Source: Clostridium algidicarnis DSM 15099 (lineage in GTDB: Bacteria; Bacillota; Clostridia; Clostridiales; Clostridiaceae). Taken from it: a stretch of DNA of 64,000 nt. Of the stretch, positions 38,563 through 47,815 are shown in pieces. The notes below the pieces were generated by a model. The model worked only from the letters and a program-made list of their open reading frames with translations, did no database searches and had not been told where the DNA came from. The stretch is from contig NZ_PTIS01000001.1 of assembly GCF_002934235.1 (NCBI RefSeq), positions 248,001-312,000 on the forward strand, written 5' to 3'. Made by a program: the position numbers and the translations under genes. Position 1 is the first letter of the stretch; the number at the start of each line of letters is the position of its first letter.

Positions 38563-39182
38563 TGAATAATCCTGTATTAATAGGTATCGCTGGTGGAACT
38601 GGATCTGGAAAAAGCACTATATCAAAAGAAATATATAGCCGATTTGATGAAAGTTGTATAGCTATGATAGAACAAGATTCATACTATAAAGATCAAAGTT
38701 TTATGGATATAAGTGAAAGAATTAAAACTAATTATGATCATCCTAAAGCTTTTGATACGGACCTACTTATTCAGCATTTAAAAGCTTTATTAAATAGAGA
38801 AACTATTCAAAAACCAATGTACAATTTTGAAGAGCATACCAGAAGAAAAGAAACTGTTAAAGTTGAATCTAGAGATATAATAATACTAGAAGGTATTCTT
38901 ATATTGGAAGATCCTGGAATTAGGGACCTATTAGATATAAAGCTTTATGTTGATACAGATGCAGATGTTAGAATTATAAGAAGGTTACTTAGAGATATAA
39001 ATGAAAGAGGAAGAACTGTAGAATCAGTGATTAATCAATATTTAAATGTAGTAAGGCCTATGCATTTGCAATTTGTAGAACCTACAAAAAGGTATGCAGA
39101 CATAATAATTCCAGAAGGTGGTCATAATAAAGTGGCTATAGATATAATAGTTGCGAATATAAAACATATATTACAAAACTAA
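38562..39182 (+). CDS. udk: Uridine kinase
   Basis: Phosphorylates uridine and cytidine in pyrimidine salvage. The product is 206 residues. Seen: Walker [35 protein letters not shown], and the lid/arginine segment [15 protein letters not shown]. The ATG shares its A with the TAA stop of trhP (TAATG), indicating translational coupling. It ends the typA-side cluster; the terminator at 39201 follows. Confidence 0.96.
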   Translation: MNNPVLIGIAGGTGSGKSTISKEIYSRFDESCIAMIEQDSYYKDQSFMDISERIKTNYDHPKAFDTDLLIQHLKALLNRETIQKPMYNFEEHTRRKETVKVESRDIIILEGILILEDPGIRDLLDIKLYVDTDADVRIIRRLLRDINERGRTVESVINQYLNVVRPMHLQFVEPTKRYADIIIPEGGHNKVAIDIIVANIKHILQN

Positions 39183-39200
39183 TAAATTTTATTTAAAATG

Positions 39201-39249
39201 AATAAAACACCTCGCTACTGTCAAGAATTTTAGATAGTGAGGTGTTTTT
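39201..39249 (+). terminator. Terminator hairpin whose 3' arm carries the SD of the PBP gene
   Basis: A 14-bp stem with one G-U pair (39204-39217 with 39235-39248) ending in TTTTT. The 3' arm AGTGAGGTG is also the only SD of the PBP gene, whose ATG begins at the base after the T-run. The first 13 nt (AATAAAACACCTC) are identical to those of the element at 1362. Confidence 0.8.
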
Positions 39250-40893
39250 ATGCTAAAAAGAATTAAAACTATAAAAATTATTTTAACATTGCTCTTTATT
39301 ATTTTAGTAGCAAGAATATTGCAGATACAGTACTTTAAGGGTAATGAACTTGAAGTAATTGCAGACTCTCAATATAAATATATAGAAAAGATAAATGAAC
39401 TAAATTTTAATGTATTAGATTCAAAGGGTAATGACTTAGTAGAATATGAAAGAAGATATATGTTAGCGGTAGACTTAATTACATTTAAAAGAAATAATAA
39501 CTCTACAAGCGTGAGTAGTATATATGCGTTTAGTTACATATTAAAAAATTGCAATCAAGACTATGATCTTTCAAAAATGTTAATATCATCTAATAGTTCT
39601 AAGATATATTTGAAATTAGATAAAGATACCTATGATAAACTAAAATTACTAAAGGATGTAAAAGGAATCTATCTGTATGTTTATGACGAAGTAAATCGAA
39701 ATGAAGCCTGGAAAATTGAAAATATGATTACTAATTTAAAATCCAATAAAGAAGTAAAAAAGGTGGATTCTTTAGAATATAATATATATGAAAATACAAA
39801 AAGTAACAAAGTTCCTACAGTAACATTTGAAAAGAACTTAGATGGAAGTATGCAAGATGGGAATTATAGTATAGATGATGAAAGAATAAATGTAAGATTA
39901 ACCTTAGATAAAGATATGCAAGATTCTGTTAGAACAATACTAAGTCAAGATAAATATAAACATTACAATCAAATAGGTATAACCCTTGTAGAAGCACATA
40001 CAGGAAAAATAAAAGTAATGGCTCAAAGAGATGAAGAAAAACCTAATATAAATTTAGCATCAACTACAGAAAATGGATATGTGCCAGGTTCTATATTTAA
40101 ATTATTAATAGAAGAAATAGCTATCGATAAGGGTCTGTTTTCAATACAAAGTAAATTCAATTGTGAATTTAATGAATACTCTATATGTAAAAGGGCTCAT
40201 GGAGAGCTAACATTAGAAGAGGCTCTTTTAATTTCTTGCAATAATATTTTTGCACAAGTGGGAAAGACAATAGGGTGGGATACTATAGAAGAATATGCAA
40301 AAAAACAAGGAATATTTGAAAAAGTACTTAATATTAGTGGAAATGGAGAGGTAACAGGTGATTTTGCATTACCCAAAATATATGAAGATGGTCCACGATT
40401 TCTCGCTATAGGACAAAATATGAGAATAACACCTCTTCAAGCTACCAATATTATAAGTACAATAATAAATGATGGCATATACGTAAAACCAAATATATTA
40501 GAGGGGTATGTAGATAATTACAATAATATTATAAATGAAATACCTATAGAGGAAAATCGAGTAATAAAAAAAGAAACCGCTAAAATAATGAAAGATCAAA
40601 TGGTGAAAGTTGTAAGAGAAGAAAAAGGAACTGGCAAAAATGCTCTAGTTAAAGGAGTAGAAACTGGAGGGAAAACTGGTACAACTACTAGAATGGAACC
40701 TTCTAAATCAAAGGATGAAAGTAAGGATGTTATGGAAAAACACTCTGATGGATGGTTTGCTGGATATTATAAGCATGAAGGAAAATATTATTCATTAGTA
40801 GTATTTGTAAAGGATATAAATGAGGATAATCAAACAGGTGGTGGCGACGCAGGACCTATATTCAAAGAAATTGTTGAGAATTTTACAAAGTAA
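39250..40893 (+). CDS. Class B penicillin-binding protein (transpeptidase)
   Basis: D,D-transpeptidase that cross-links peptidoglycan. The product is 547 residues: one N-terminal TM anchor (about 8-24), an extracellular linker of about 180 residues without a clear PBP-dimer motif, then the transpeptidase domain with the active-site Ser in GSIFK, SCN as the second motif and KTGTT as the third. All three catalytic motifs are intact. Its place 76 nt upstream of sigK may hint at a sporulation role, but vegetative use cannot be excluded. The start ATG abuts the terminator stem. Confidence 0.87.
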   Translation: MLKRIKTIKIILTLLFIILVARILQIQYFKGNELEVIADSQYKYIEKINELNFNVLDSKGNDLVEYERRYMLAVDLITFKRNNNSTSVSSIYAFSYILKNCNQDYDLSKMLISSNSSKIYLKLDKDTYDKLKLLKDVKGIYLYVYDEVNRNEAWKIENMITNLKSNKEVKKVDSLEYNIYENTKSNKVPTVTFEKNLDGSMQDGNYSIDDERINVRLTLDKDMQDSVRTILSQDKYKHYNQIGITLVEAHTGKIKVMAQRDEEKPNINLASTTENGYVPGSIFKLLIEEIAIDKGLFSIQSKFNCEFNEYSICKRAHGELTLEEALLISCNNIFAQVGKTIGWDTIEEYAKKQGIFEKVLNISGNGEVTGDFALPKIYEDGPRFLAIGQNMRITPLQATNIISTIINDGIYVKPNILEGYVDNYNNIINEIPIEENRVIKKETAKIMKDQMVKVVREEKGTGKNALVKGVETGGKTGTTTRMEPSKSKDESKDVMEKHSDGWFAGYYKHEGKYYSLVVFVKDINEDNQTGGGDAGPIFKEIVENFTK

Positions 40894-40969
40894 AATAAGA
40901 AAGCTAAACAGGAAACATTATATTGCTATCTGAATAGTATATTAATAAGCACTATTAGGAGGAGCACCT

Positions 40970-41674
40970 TTGTTGTTAATTAATTATCTGTTAGATATGT
41001 TTGGCGGAATTACTGTACTTGCAGGATATGTTACTAGTGGAAATTCATTTCCAAAGCCATTGGATCAAAAAGAGGAAGCTTATTATTTAGATAGGCTTAA
41101 AGAAGGGGATATTGAAGCAAAAAATATTCTTGTAGAGAGAAATTTAAGACTTGTAGCTCATATTGTAAAAAAATACTCTTATCCTGGAAAGGATATTGAT
41201 GATCTAATTTCTATTGGAACAGTGGGACTTATAAAGGCTATAGATTCTTTCGATAATACAAAGGGAACTAGACTTGCAACTTATGCAGCACGGTGTATAG
41301 AAAATGAGATTCTTATGCTTATTAGAAACAATAAAAAGATTAAGGGTGAGGTATATCTACAGGACCCTATAGGCATCGATAAGGAAGGCAATGAAATATC
41401 GCTAATGGATGTTTTAAGCAGTGATGAAAACTCAGTAGTAGATTTGGTAGAGCAGAAAATAGAAATAAGCAAGTTATATAGTAAGATTAGTACAACATTA
41501 CAGCCTAGGGAGAAAGTTATAATTGAAATGAGGTATGGATTAAGAGATGGTAGATACAGAACCCAAAGGGAAATAGCAAAACTTCTAGGCATATCTAGGT
41601 CCTATGTTTCGAGAATAGAAAAAAGGGCTCTAAAAAAACTTTTAAAGGAGATGGATGGTAAAAATAAAATATAA
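40970..41674 (+). CDS. sigK: Sporulation sigma factor SigK precursor
   Basis: Late mother-cell sigma factor. The product is 234 residues: a hydrophobic pro-sequence (LLINYLLDMFGGITVLAGYV) removed in related species by a membrane protease, then region 2 ([41 protein letters not shown]) and region 4 (TQREIAKLLGISRSYVSRIE). The frame is complete, without the skin prophage insertion that splits sigK in some spore formers. TTG 40970 or 40973 is the start, after AGGAGGAGC. It is followed by a terminator. Confidence 0.94.
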   Translation: MLLINYLLDMFGGITVLAGYVTSGNSFPKPLDQKEEAYYLDRLKEGDIEAKNILVERNLRLVAHIVKKYSYPGKDIDDLISIGTVGLIKAIDSFDNTKGTRLATYAARCIENEILMLIRNNKKIKGEVYLQDPIGIDKEGNEISLMDVLSSDENSVVDLVEQKIEISKLYSKISTTLQPREKVIIEMRYGLRDGRYRTQREIAKLLGISRSYVSRIEKRALKKLLKEMDGKNKI

Positions 41675-41676
41675 AA

Positions 41677-41735
41677 AAATATGCTAAAATCCCTTTAGTC
41701 TACATTGTATAAAAGGGATTTAGCATATTTTTGTA
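41677..41735 (+). terminator. Intrinsic terminator after sigK
   Basis: About 20-bp stem with one bulged A (AAATATGCTAAAATCCCTTT at 41677-41696 with 41711-41730), then TTTTTG. Confidence 0.85.
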
Positions 41736-41759
41736 GAATTAGTAAGTAGGAGGTGGGTA

Positions 41760-42521
41760 ATGATAAAAAGATGTGGATTGATAGGTAAGGGCATACAATA
41801 TTCTATATCTCCAAAAATTCATAATGATTACTATAAGAAAAATCAGATTAACTTAAAATATGAGCTATTTGATATGGATAAAAATGAATTAATTGAATTC
41901 TTAAAGGTGGTAAATGAAAATGAATATGTTGGATTTAATATTACAATACCTTACAAGGAAGTTATAATAAATTATTTAGATGAATTAACGTATCCAGCAA
42001 GTTTGATAAAAGCAGTGAATACAATTTCAATTAAAAATGGTGCTCTTATAGGACACAATACTGATTACTTCGGATTCATTCATAGCTTAGAACATTGGAA
42101 GATAAATGTGGAAGATTATTATGTATTAATATTAGGAAGTGGTGGAGCTGCTAAGGCAGTTTCTTATGCACTAAAAGACTTAAAAGTAAAAGATATAGAT
42201 ATAGCCGGAAGAGATGTATTAAAAGTAAGGAGAGAATTCCAAGGTGTAAAAAATGTTATAGATATACAGAATATCAAAGACATGTATAAATATGATATGA
42301 TAATTAACTGTACGCCTTTAGGAAACGTAAATAATGAAATAATACCAATAGAGTTAAAGGGTTTCAAAGATAATTTAATAATCTATGATTTAAACTATGC
42401 ACCTGAAAAAACAAAATTACTAATAGAGGCAGAAAATAAAGGGTTAAAGGCTATTAATGGCAGAATTATGTTAGAAAAACAAGCCTATAAAGCTATTGAC
42501 ATATGGAACTTAAATACATAA
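41760..42521 (+). CDS. aroE: Shikimate dehydrogenase
   Basis: NADPH-dependent reduction of 3-dehydroshikimate in aromatic amino-acid synthesis. The product is 253 residues, a little short for the family. Seen: QYSISPKIHNDYYK, GFNITIPYKE with the catalytic Lys, HNTDYFGF with the catalytic Asp, and the nucleotide-binding GSGGAAKAVSYAL. ATG 41760 follows AGGAGGTGG. pilT starts 17 nt after its stop. No other aro gene is in the window. Confidence 0.93.
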   Translation: MIKRCGLIGKGIQYSISPKIHNDYYKKNQINLKYELFDMDKNELIEFLKVVNENEYVGFNITIPYKEVIINYLDELTYPASLIKAVNTISIKNGALIGHNTDYFGFIHSLEHWKINVEDYYVLILGSGGAAKAVSYALKDLKVKDIDIAGRDVLKVRREFQGVKNVIDIQNIKDMYKYDMIINCTPLGNVNNEIIPIELKGFKDNLIIYDLNYAPEKTKLLIEAENKGLKAINGRIMLEKQAYKAIDIWNLNT

Positions 42522-42538
42522 ATATAGGAGGAATTGTT

Positions 42539-43594
42539 TTGTTAGACTTAAATAAGTTATTAGAAATTACAACAAAAATGGAAGCGTCAGATCTTCATCT
42601 TACTGTAGGTGTGTCACCAACTGTAAGGGTTAATGGGAGATTAAAATCTATAGATGAAGGTAAATTATCACAATACGAAACTGAACAATATGCAAAGGAT
42701 ATATTGGGAGAATTATATGAGGAATACTTAAAAAAAGGTGAACTAGATATTTCTTATTCTGTAGCGGGACTTGGAAGGTTTAGAGCTAACGTATTTAAGC
42801 AAAGAGGAAGCAGTGCTCTTGCAATAAGAACTATATCATTAAAAGTACCAACACTAAAGGAACTTGCACATCCGCCTATAATAAAAGAACTCATAAATAA
42901 AAAAAGAGGACTTATACTTGTTACAGGTCCAACGGGCAGTGGTAAGAGTACTACTCTTGCAGCTATGATTAATGAAATAAATAATTCAAGAGAGGCGCAT
43001 ATAATTACTTTAGAAGACCCTATAGAGTATTTACATAAACATAATAAATCTATAATAAATCAAAGGGAAATAGGAAAAGATAGTAGTAGTTATAAAAATG
43101 CTTTAAGGGCAATACTAAGAGAAGATCCTGACGTTATACTAGTAGGTGAGATGAGAGATTTAGAAACTATATCTATAGCTATAACTGCGGCAGAGACAGG
43201 ACATTTAGTATTATCAACTTTACATACTATTGGAGCAACTAAAACTATAGACAGAATAGTTGATGTTTTTCCACCACATCAACAACAACAAATAAAAATA
43301 CAATTAGCATCGGTACTTCAAGGTATTATATCTCAACAACTAATTGAAAAGGCAGATAAGCAAGGAAGGATTGCAGCGCTTGAAACTATGGTAGTTACTC
43401 CAGCTATACAAAATATGATTAGAGAAGGTAAAACTCACCAAATAGAATCATCTATACAAACTGGAAGCAAGTACGGTATGAAGAGTATGGATATGGCTTT
43501 AGTTGAATTATATAAAAAGGGCATAATAACCAATGAAGTGGCTCTTACGTATTGTGTCGATAAAGAACTTTTAACTAGAATGTTACTACTTTAG
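42539..43594 (+). CDS. pilT: Type IV pilus retraction ATPase PilT
   Basis: Hexameric secretion-type ATPase that retracts type IV pili. The product is 351 residues. Seen: the PilT start LLEITTKMEASDLHLTVG, Walker A GPTGSGKSTT, the Asp box, Walker B REDPDVILVGEMRDLETI, and the His box in GHLVLSTLHT. TTG 42539 is 7 nt after AGGAGG; the longer reading from 42503 overlaps aroE and is rejected. No other pilus gene is nearby. Confidence 0.94.
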   Translation: MLDLNKLLEITTKMEASDLHLTVGVSPTVRVNGRLKSIDEGKLSQYETEQYAKDILGELYEEYLKKGELDISYSVAGLGRFRANVFKQRGSSALAIRTISLKVPTLKELAHPPIIKELINKKRGLILVTGPTGSGKSTTLAAMINEINNSREAHIITLEDPIEYLHKHNKSIINQREIGKDSSSYKNALRAILREDPDVILVGEMRDLETISIAITAAETGHLVLSTLHTIGATKTIDRIVDVFPPHQQQQIKIQLASVLQGIISQQLIEKADKQGRIAALETMVVTPAIQNMIREGKTHQIESSIQTGSKYGMKSMDMALVELYKKGIITNEVALTYCVDKELLTRMLLL

Positions 43595-43626
43595 TATTTA
43601 TTGTTTAACAATAGTAATTTTAACTA

Positions 43627-43660
43627 AGTGGGAAGTATAGTAATTAGACCCACTAATTTA
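43627..43660 (+). terminator. Weak hairpin after pilT
   Basis: 6-bp stem AGTGGG / CCCACT with a 16-nt loop, followed by AATTTATT. It may terminate pilT weakly. Confidence 0.35.
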
Positions 43661-43806
43661 TTAAATTTATATTAAAAAACTATAAAATATGTATAAAATT
43701 ATTAAAAGGTTGCATTTAAAATCAATTTTTTATCCAAAAACCCTAATTGCATATAGTATTTAATCTGTATTTGTGCTAAAATAACTTTGAACTAGGGGGG
43801 ATATGA

Positions 43807-45081
43807 ATGGATGTTTTAAATTCATTTATTCAAATTTTATCCGCAACTTTTACAAATCTAGTATTTATAATTTCGACATACTATTTATTCCTTTCGTTTT
43901 TTGGAATAATAAGATTTAAAAGTAAAAAGCAATTTGAGCCAAAGAAAAGTTTCGCTTTAATTGTAGCGGCATATAATGAAGAAAATGTAATCCAAAATAT
44001 TATACATAGCTTAGATATGATGGATTACCCAAAGGAACTGTATGATATAATAGTAATTGCAGATAACTGCACTGATAGCACAGCAAAGAAGGCTAGAAAG
44101 TCTGGTGCTAATGTGTTCGAAAGAAATATGAAGGACAAAAAAGGTAAAGGGTATGCATTAGAGTGGATATTTGATAAAATGTTCAAAATGGACAAAAGTT
44201 ATGATGCAGTTGTAGTTTTTGATGCAGACAATTTAGTAGACAAGAACTTTCTTAAAGAAATGAATAATAAATTATGTGATGGTCATAAAGTTATTCAAGG
44301 CTATTTAGATAGCAAGAACCCTAATGATACATGGATAACAGGCGGATACTCTATAGCTTTTTGGACTTCTAATAGAATGTTTCAACTTTCTAGAAGTAAC
44401 CTTAGGTTATCTAATCAGCTTGGAGGAACAGGGTTTTGTATAGATACGAGTATATTAAAAGAATTAGGTTGGGGAGCAACTTGCCTTACTGAAGACTTAG
44501 AATTTACTTGTAAGCTTGTTTTGAATGGGTATAAAGTAGGATGGGCTCATGATGCAATAATATATGATGAAAAGCCACTTACATTAGCTCAGTCCTGGGC
44601 GCAAAGAAAAAGATGGATGCAAGGATTTGCAGATGTATCTAGTAGATATTTCTTTAAACTTATAAAAAAGGCCATAAAGGAATTTAATTTTGTGGCACTG
44701 GACTGTGCTCTTTACACAATACAGCCAGTAATTATAATACTCGCTGGTATAGCTATGATTATGAATTTATTCCATTCATTTGTAGCAGCACCACAACTTA
44801 TAGCAACAACAATTCAAACAATAAAAACTGCTAATTTTACTATGATTAAGCTTGCAAGTGTATTAGCAATGATAATGCAATTTGTATATACTCCATTTAT
44901 ATTAATTTTAGAAAAAAAGTTAAGTCTTAAAATATTCTTATATTATCTTATATATCCGATATATGCTGCTACATGGCTACCTATATCAATCCAAGGTATA
45001 ATTCATAAAGATAATAAAGAATGGTCTCACACATTGCATACTAGGAATATAAAAATACATGATCTTGAAAAGGCAAATTAA
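43807..45081 (+). CDS. Membrane-bound family 2 glycosyltransferase
   Basis: A 424-residue inverting glycosyltransferase with a TM segment at the N-terminus (about 12-32) and about three near the C-terminus. The GT-A domain shows VAAYNEENVIQNII, VIADNCTDST, the metal-binding VFDADN, TEDLEFTCKL and the QRKRWMQG motif (QxxRW) of processive, polysaccharide-forming enzymes. The polymer is unknown; neighbours give no clue. ATG 43807 follows AGGGGGG. It seems to be a lone gene between pilT and ftsA, closed by a terminator. Confidence 0.85.
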   Translation: MDVLNSFIQILSATFTNLVFIISTYYLFLSFFGIIRFKSKKQFEPKKSFALIVAAYNEENVIQNIIHSLDMMDYPKELYDIIVIADNCTDSTAKKARKSGANVFERNMKDKKGKGYALEWIFDKMFKMDKSYDAVVVFDADNLVDKNFLKEMNNKLCDGHKVIQGYLDSKNPNDTWITGGYSIAFWTSNRMFQLSRSNLRLSNQLGGTGFCIDTSILKELGWGATCLTEDLEFTCKLVLNGYKVGWAHDAIIYDEKPLTLAQSWAQRKRWMQGFADVSSRYFFKLIKKAIKEFNFVALDCALYTIQPVIIILAGIAMIMNLFHSFVAAPQLIATTIQTIKTANFTMIKLASVLAMIMQFVYTPFILILEKKLSLKIFLYYLIYPIYAATWLPISIQGIIHKDNKEWSHTLHTRNIKIHDLEKAN

Positions 45082-45097
45082 ACAATAAATTATAATT

Positions 45098-45150
45098 ATT
45101 AAGGGAACTCAAACCTTTTAGGAATTAGAGTTCTCTTAATTTTTAATTTT
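45098..45150 (+). terminator. Intrinsic terminator after the glycosyltransferase gene
   Basis: 13-bp stem with one G-U pair (ATTAAGGGAACTC with GAGTTCTCTTAAT), 17-nt loop, then TTTTTAATTTT. Confidence 0.85.
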
Positions 45151-45262
45151 AAAATTATATACACAATGAGAATAATATTTTTATCATTATAAAGGAAATC
45201 TTCAAATAACGTTGAATATATAAATATATGTGGCATTACTTAGGAAGGAGGTATTAGAATAT

Positions 45263-46513
45263 ATGGAAAAACAATGTATAGTAGGAGTGGATATTGGTTC
45301 CTTTAAAGTTAGTGCAACAGTAGCTAAAGTAGACGATAATGATGAACTCATAATACTTGATAGTGTTGTATTAGAAAGCCAAGGTATAGAAAATGGAGAA
45401 ATAATTAATATTAATGAAGTAGCAAGTATATTAAAAGAATGTATAAGCAATCTCGAATTATTAATAGATTCGCCAATTAAAGAAGTTTACCTTGGAATTC
45501 CAGGTGGGATATGCAAGATATTAGATGGAAAAGGAGATATAGGATTATCTAAAGAAGAGGAAAAAATAGAAGAAAGGCATATAGAAAGAGTTTTAAAAGT
45601 TTCCAAAGAAGATGCGGCACTTAATGATGAAGAAATAATAGATATAATACCGTATAGATATATTGTTGATGACGATATAGAGATAAAAGATCCTATTGGG
45701 CTTAAAGCTAATAGATTAGAGTCAAATACAAAGCTTGTAGTGGCAAAGAAGCCTATGATTATATCAAGATTAAAAGTTTTTCAAAGTATCGGTATTAATA
45801 TAAAAGCCTTACTTATTCAATCAGAATCCTCAAAGGACATGTATGATGAAACTACCTACTTTAAAGAAAATACTATGATAATAGATACAGGGTCTGATAT
45901 TAGTGATGTAGCCTATTATGAAGAGGGAATTTTAATAGATACTTTTTCTATTCCATTAGGTGGTAACATTATAACTAAGGATATTGCTTTTTGCAATAAC
46001 ATTAACAATAAGTCAGCAGAGAGTCTAAAAAAGAAAGATATTGATTTAAGTGAGATACTTATAAGTATAAAAAAAGAAGAAGATTTAATGCAATCTAATA
46101 TAGTTGAACAAATTATTTTAGCTAGAGTTGAAGAAATACTATCTCTTATTGAAACAAAAGCCAAAGAAAGAGGATATGAGATAGATAGCATTGTATTATT
46201 AGGTGGAGGAATAAGTTTATTTAAAGGAATAAGAGAGCTTGCTAGTGGCATCATGAATAAACCTGTATACATATTAAACCCAAAAGAAACATTAAATAAA
46301 CCTTTAGCAATTAATTCATTTGGTATTGTTAAAAATGTATATAATGAGTTAAAATTAAATAATAATAATAATAATTCAAATGAGATTCAATATGATAAAC
46401 AAAAGGAGAAGATTGATAAAGAGGATTTAGAATTTAAAAATGCAAGAATAAGAAAAAGAAGTAATAAAAGCTTTGTAAGTAAAATAAAAAAGGCTTTAGA
46501 TGGATTTTTCTAA
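45263..46513 (+). CDS. ftsA: Cell-division protein FtsA
   Basis: Actin-like protein that ties FtsZ to the membrane. The product is 416 residues. Seen: the N-terminal phosphate-1 motif GVDIGSFKVSATVAKV, a second phosphate loop IIDTGSDISDVAYY, the adenosine motif VLLGGGISLFKGI, and a C-terminal amphipathic helix (VSKIKKALDGFF) for membrane attachment. Between core and helix is a low-complexity linker with six Asn in a row. ATG 45263 is used with AAGGAGG upstream; the earlier GTG 45230 precedes this SD. ftsZ follows after 15 nt. Confidence 0.9.
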   Translation: MEKQCIVGVDIGSFKVSATVAKVDDNDELIILDSVVLESQGIENGEIININEVASILKECISNLELLIDSPIKEVYLGIPGGICKILDGKGDIGLSKEEEKIEERHIERVLKVSKEDAALNDEEIIDIIPYRYIVDDDIEIKDPIGLKANRLESNTKLVVAKKPMIISRLKVFQSIGINIKALLIQSESSKDMYDETTYFKENTMIIDTGSDISDVAYYEEGILIDTFSIPLGGNIITKDIAFCNNINNKSAESLKKKDIDLSEILISIKKEEDLMQSNIVEQIILARVEEILSLIETKAKERGYEIDSIVLLGGGISLFKGIRELASGIMNKPVYILNPKETLNKPLAINSFGIVKNVYNELKLNNNNNNSNEIQYDKQKEKIDKEDLEFKNARIRKRSNKSFVSKIKKALDGFF

Positions 46514-46528
46514 AAAGGAGGAATTATT

Positions 46529-47632
46529 TTGTTAGATTTTGATTTAGATGTTCAACAATTTGCTCAAATAAAAGTAGTTGGATGCGGGGGCGGAGGAAAT
46601 AACGCTGTTAATAGGATGATAATTGAAGGACTTAAGAATGTTGAATTTATTGCTATTAATACAGATAAACAAGCTTTGATGTTATCTAATGCTACACAAA
46701 AAATACAAATTGGTGATAAATTGACTAAAGGACTTGGAGCTGGAGCAAATCCTGAAATAGGAGAAAAGGCAGCTGAAGAAAGTAAAGAAGAAATATCTCA
46801 AGCTATAAAAGGCGCAGACATGGTTTTTATAACTGCAGGAATGGGCGGAGGTACTGGTACGGGCGCGGCTCCAGTAGTGGCGGAAATTGCAAAAGCCATG
46901 GGCATTTTAACTGTAGGAGTGGTAACAAAGCCATTCCCTTTTGAAGGTAGAAAGAGAATGTTACATGCAGATATGGGTATAAATAATCTAAAGGAAAGTG
47001 TTGATACGTTGGTAACTATACCTAATGAAAAACTTCTTTCATTAGTAGATAAGAAGACTTCTCTTATGGAAGCTTTTAAAAAGGCAGATGACGTATTACG
47101 CCAAGGTGTACAAGGTATATCTGATCTTATCACTATACCAGGACTTGTTAATTTAGATTTTGCGGATGTAAGAACTGTAATGTTAAATAAAGGTCTTGCA
47201 CATATGGGAGTAGGAAAAGGAAATGGAGAAAACAGAGCTCAAGATGCAGCAAAACAAGCTATATCAAGCCCTCTTTTGGAGACATCAATAGTTGGAGCTA
47301 CAGGAGTGTTATTAAATGTTACTGGAGGTTCAGACCTTGGCTTGCTTGAAATAAATGAAGCAGCTGAAATAGTTCAAGGAGCTGCAGATCCAGATGCAAA
47401 TATAATATTTGGTGCTGTAATAGATGAAAACCTAAAAGATGAGATAAGAATTACTGTTATTGCTACTGGATTTGAGGAAGAAACCTCGAAGAAACCTAAA
47501 AAGGATATGCAAAATATAATGAGCGATAAAAATAATAAAGAGCCTATAGAAGAAGCAGCTGCAACTTCAGCAGATACTTACGAAGATAGCCAGCTAGAAA
47601 TACCAGCGTTTTTGAGAAAACAAAGAAGATAA
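46529..47632 (+). CDS. ftsZ: Cell-division protein FtsZ
   Basis: Tubulin-like GTPase that forms the division ring. The product is 367 residues. Seen: [16 protein letters not shown], the GTP-binding tubulin signature [16 protein letters not shown], and the T7 catalytic loop [12 protein letters not shown] linker of about 40 residues leads to the C-terminal peptide [15 protein letters not shown], which binds FtsA and other partners. TTG 46529 follows AAAGGAGG. It ends the ftsA-ftsZ operon. Confidence 0.98.
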   Translation: MLDFDLDVQQFAQIKVVGCGGGGNNAVNRMIIEGLKNVEFIAINTDKQALMLSNATQKIQIGDKLTKGLGAGANPEIGEKAAEESKEEISQAIKGADMVFITAGMGGGTGTGAAPVVAEIAKAMGILTVGVVTKPFPFEGRKRMLHADMGINNLKESVDTLVTIPNEKLLSLVDKKTSLMEAFKKADDVLRQGVQGISDLITIPGLVNLDFADVRTVMLNKGLAHMGVGKGNGENRAQDAAKQAISSPLLETSIVGATGVLLNVTGGSDLGLLEINEAAEIVQGAADPDANIIFGAVIDENLKDEIRITVIATGFEEETSKKPKKDMQNIMSDKNNKEPIEEAAATSADTYEDSQLEIPAFLRKQRR

Positions 47633-47642
47633 ATAGAAGAAT

Positions 47643-47678
47643 AAAAAAACTTGATGAAATTTCATCAAGTTTTTTTTG
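47643..47678 (+). terminator. Intrinsic terminator after ftsZ
   Basis: A perfect palindrome of two 12-nt arms (AACTTGATGAAA and complement), extended by A and T runs; seven or more T follow. Confidence 0.92.
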
Positions 47679-47717
47679 CGTTTAATCTTTAACATTTATT
47701 AGAATTTTAAAGTGTTT

Positions 47718-47794
47718 TTTGTAAAAAGATAATTTAAAAATAAATATATAATCTATATGAAATGACAAAATTTTGAATAAGAGAGCTATATAAT
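47718..47794 (+). promoter_or_regulatory. Candidate Spo0A-controlled spoIIG promoter
   Basis: ATGACA (47762-47767), a 21-nt spacer and TATAAT (47789-47794). The wide spacer recalls B. subtilis spoIIG (22 nt), which sigmaA reads only with phosphorylated Spo0A. On the minus strand the -35 reads TTTGTCATT, and TTTGTAAAA lies at 47718-47726; both resemble the Spo0A box TTTGTCGAA. Confidence 0.4.
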
Positions 47795-47815
47795 GTTATT
47801 AAGGGAGTGGTGAAA

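Noticed and set aside
40970-41674. A skin-type insertion in sigK
   Set aside because: The reading frame is continuous through regions 2 to 4.
46355-46385. Phase-variable repeat in ftsA
   Set aside because: The unit is a triplet, so slippage would not switch the gene off.
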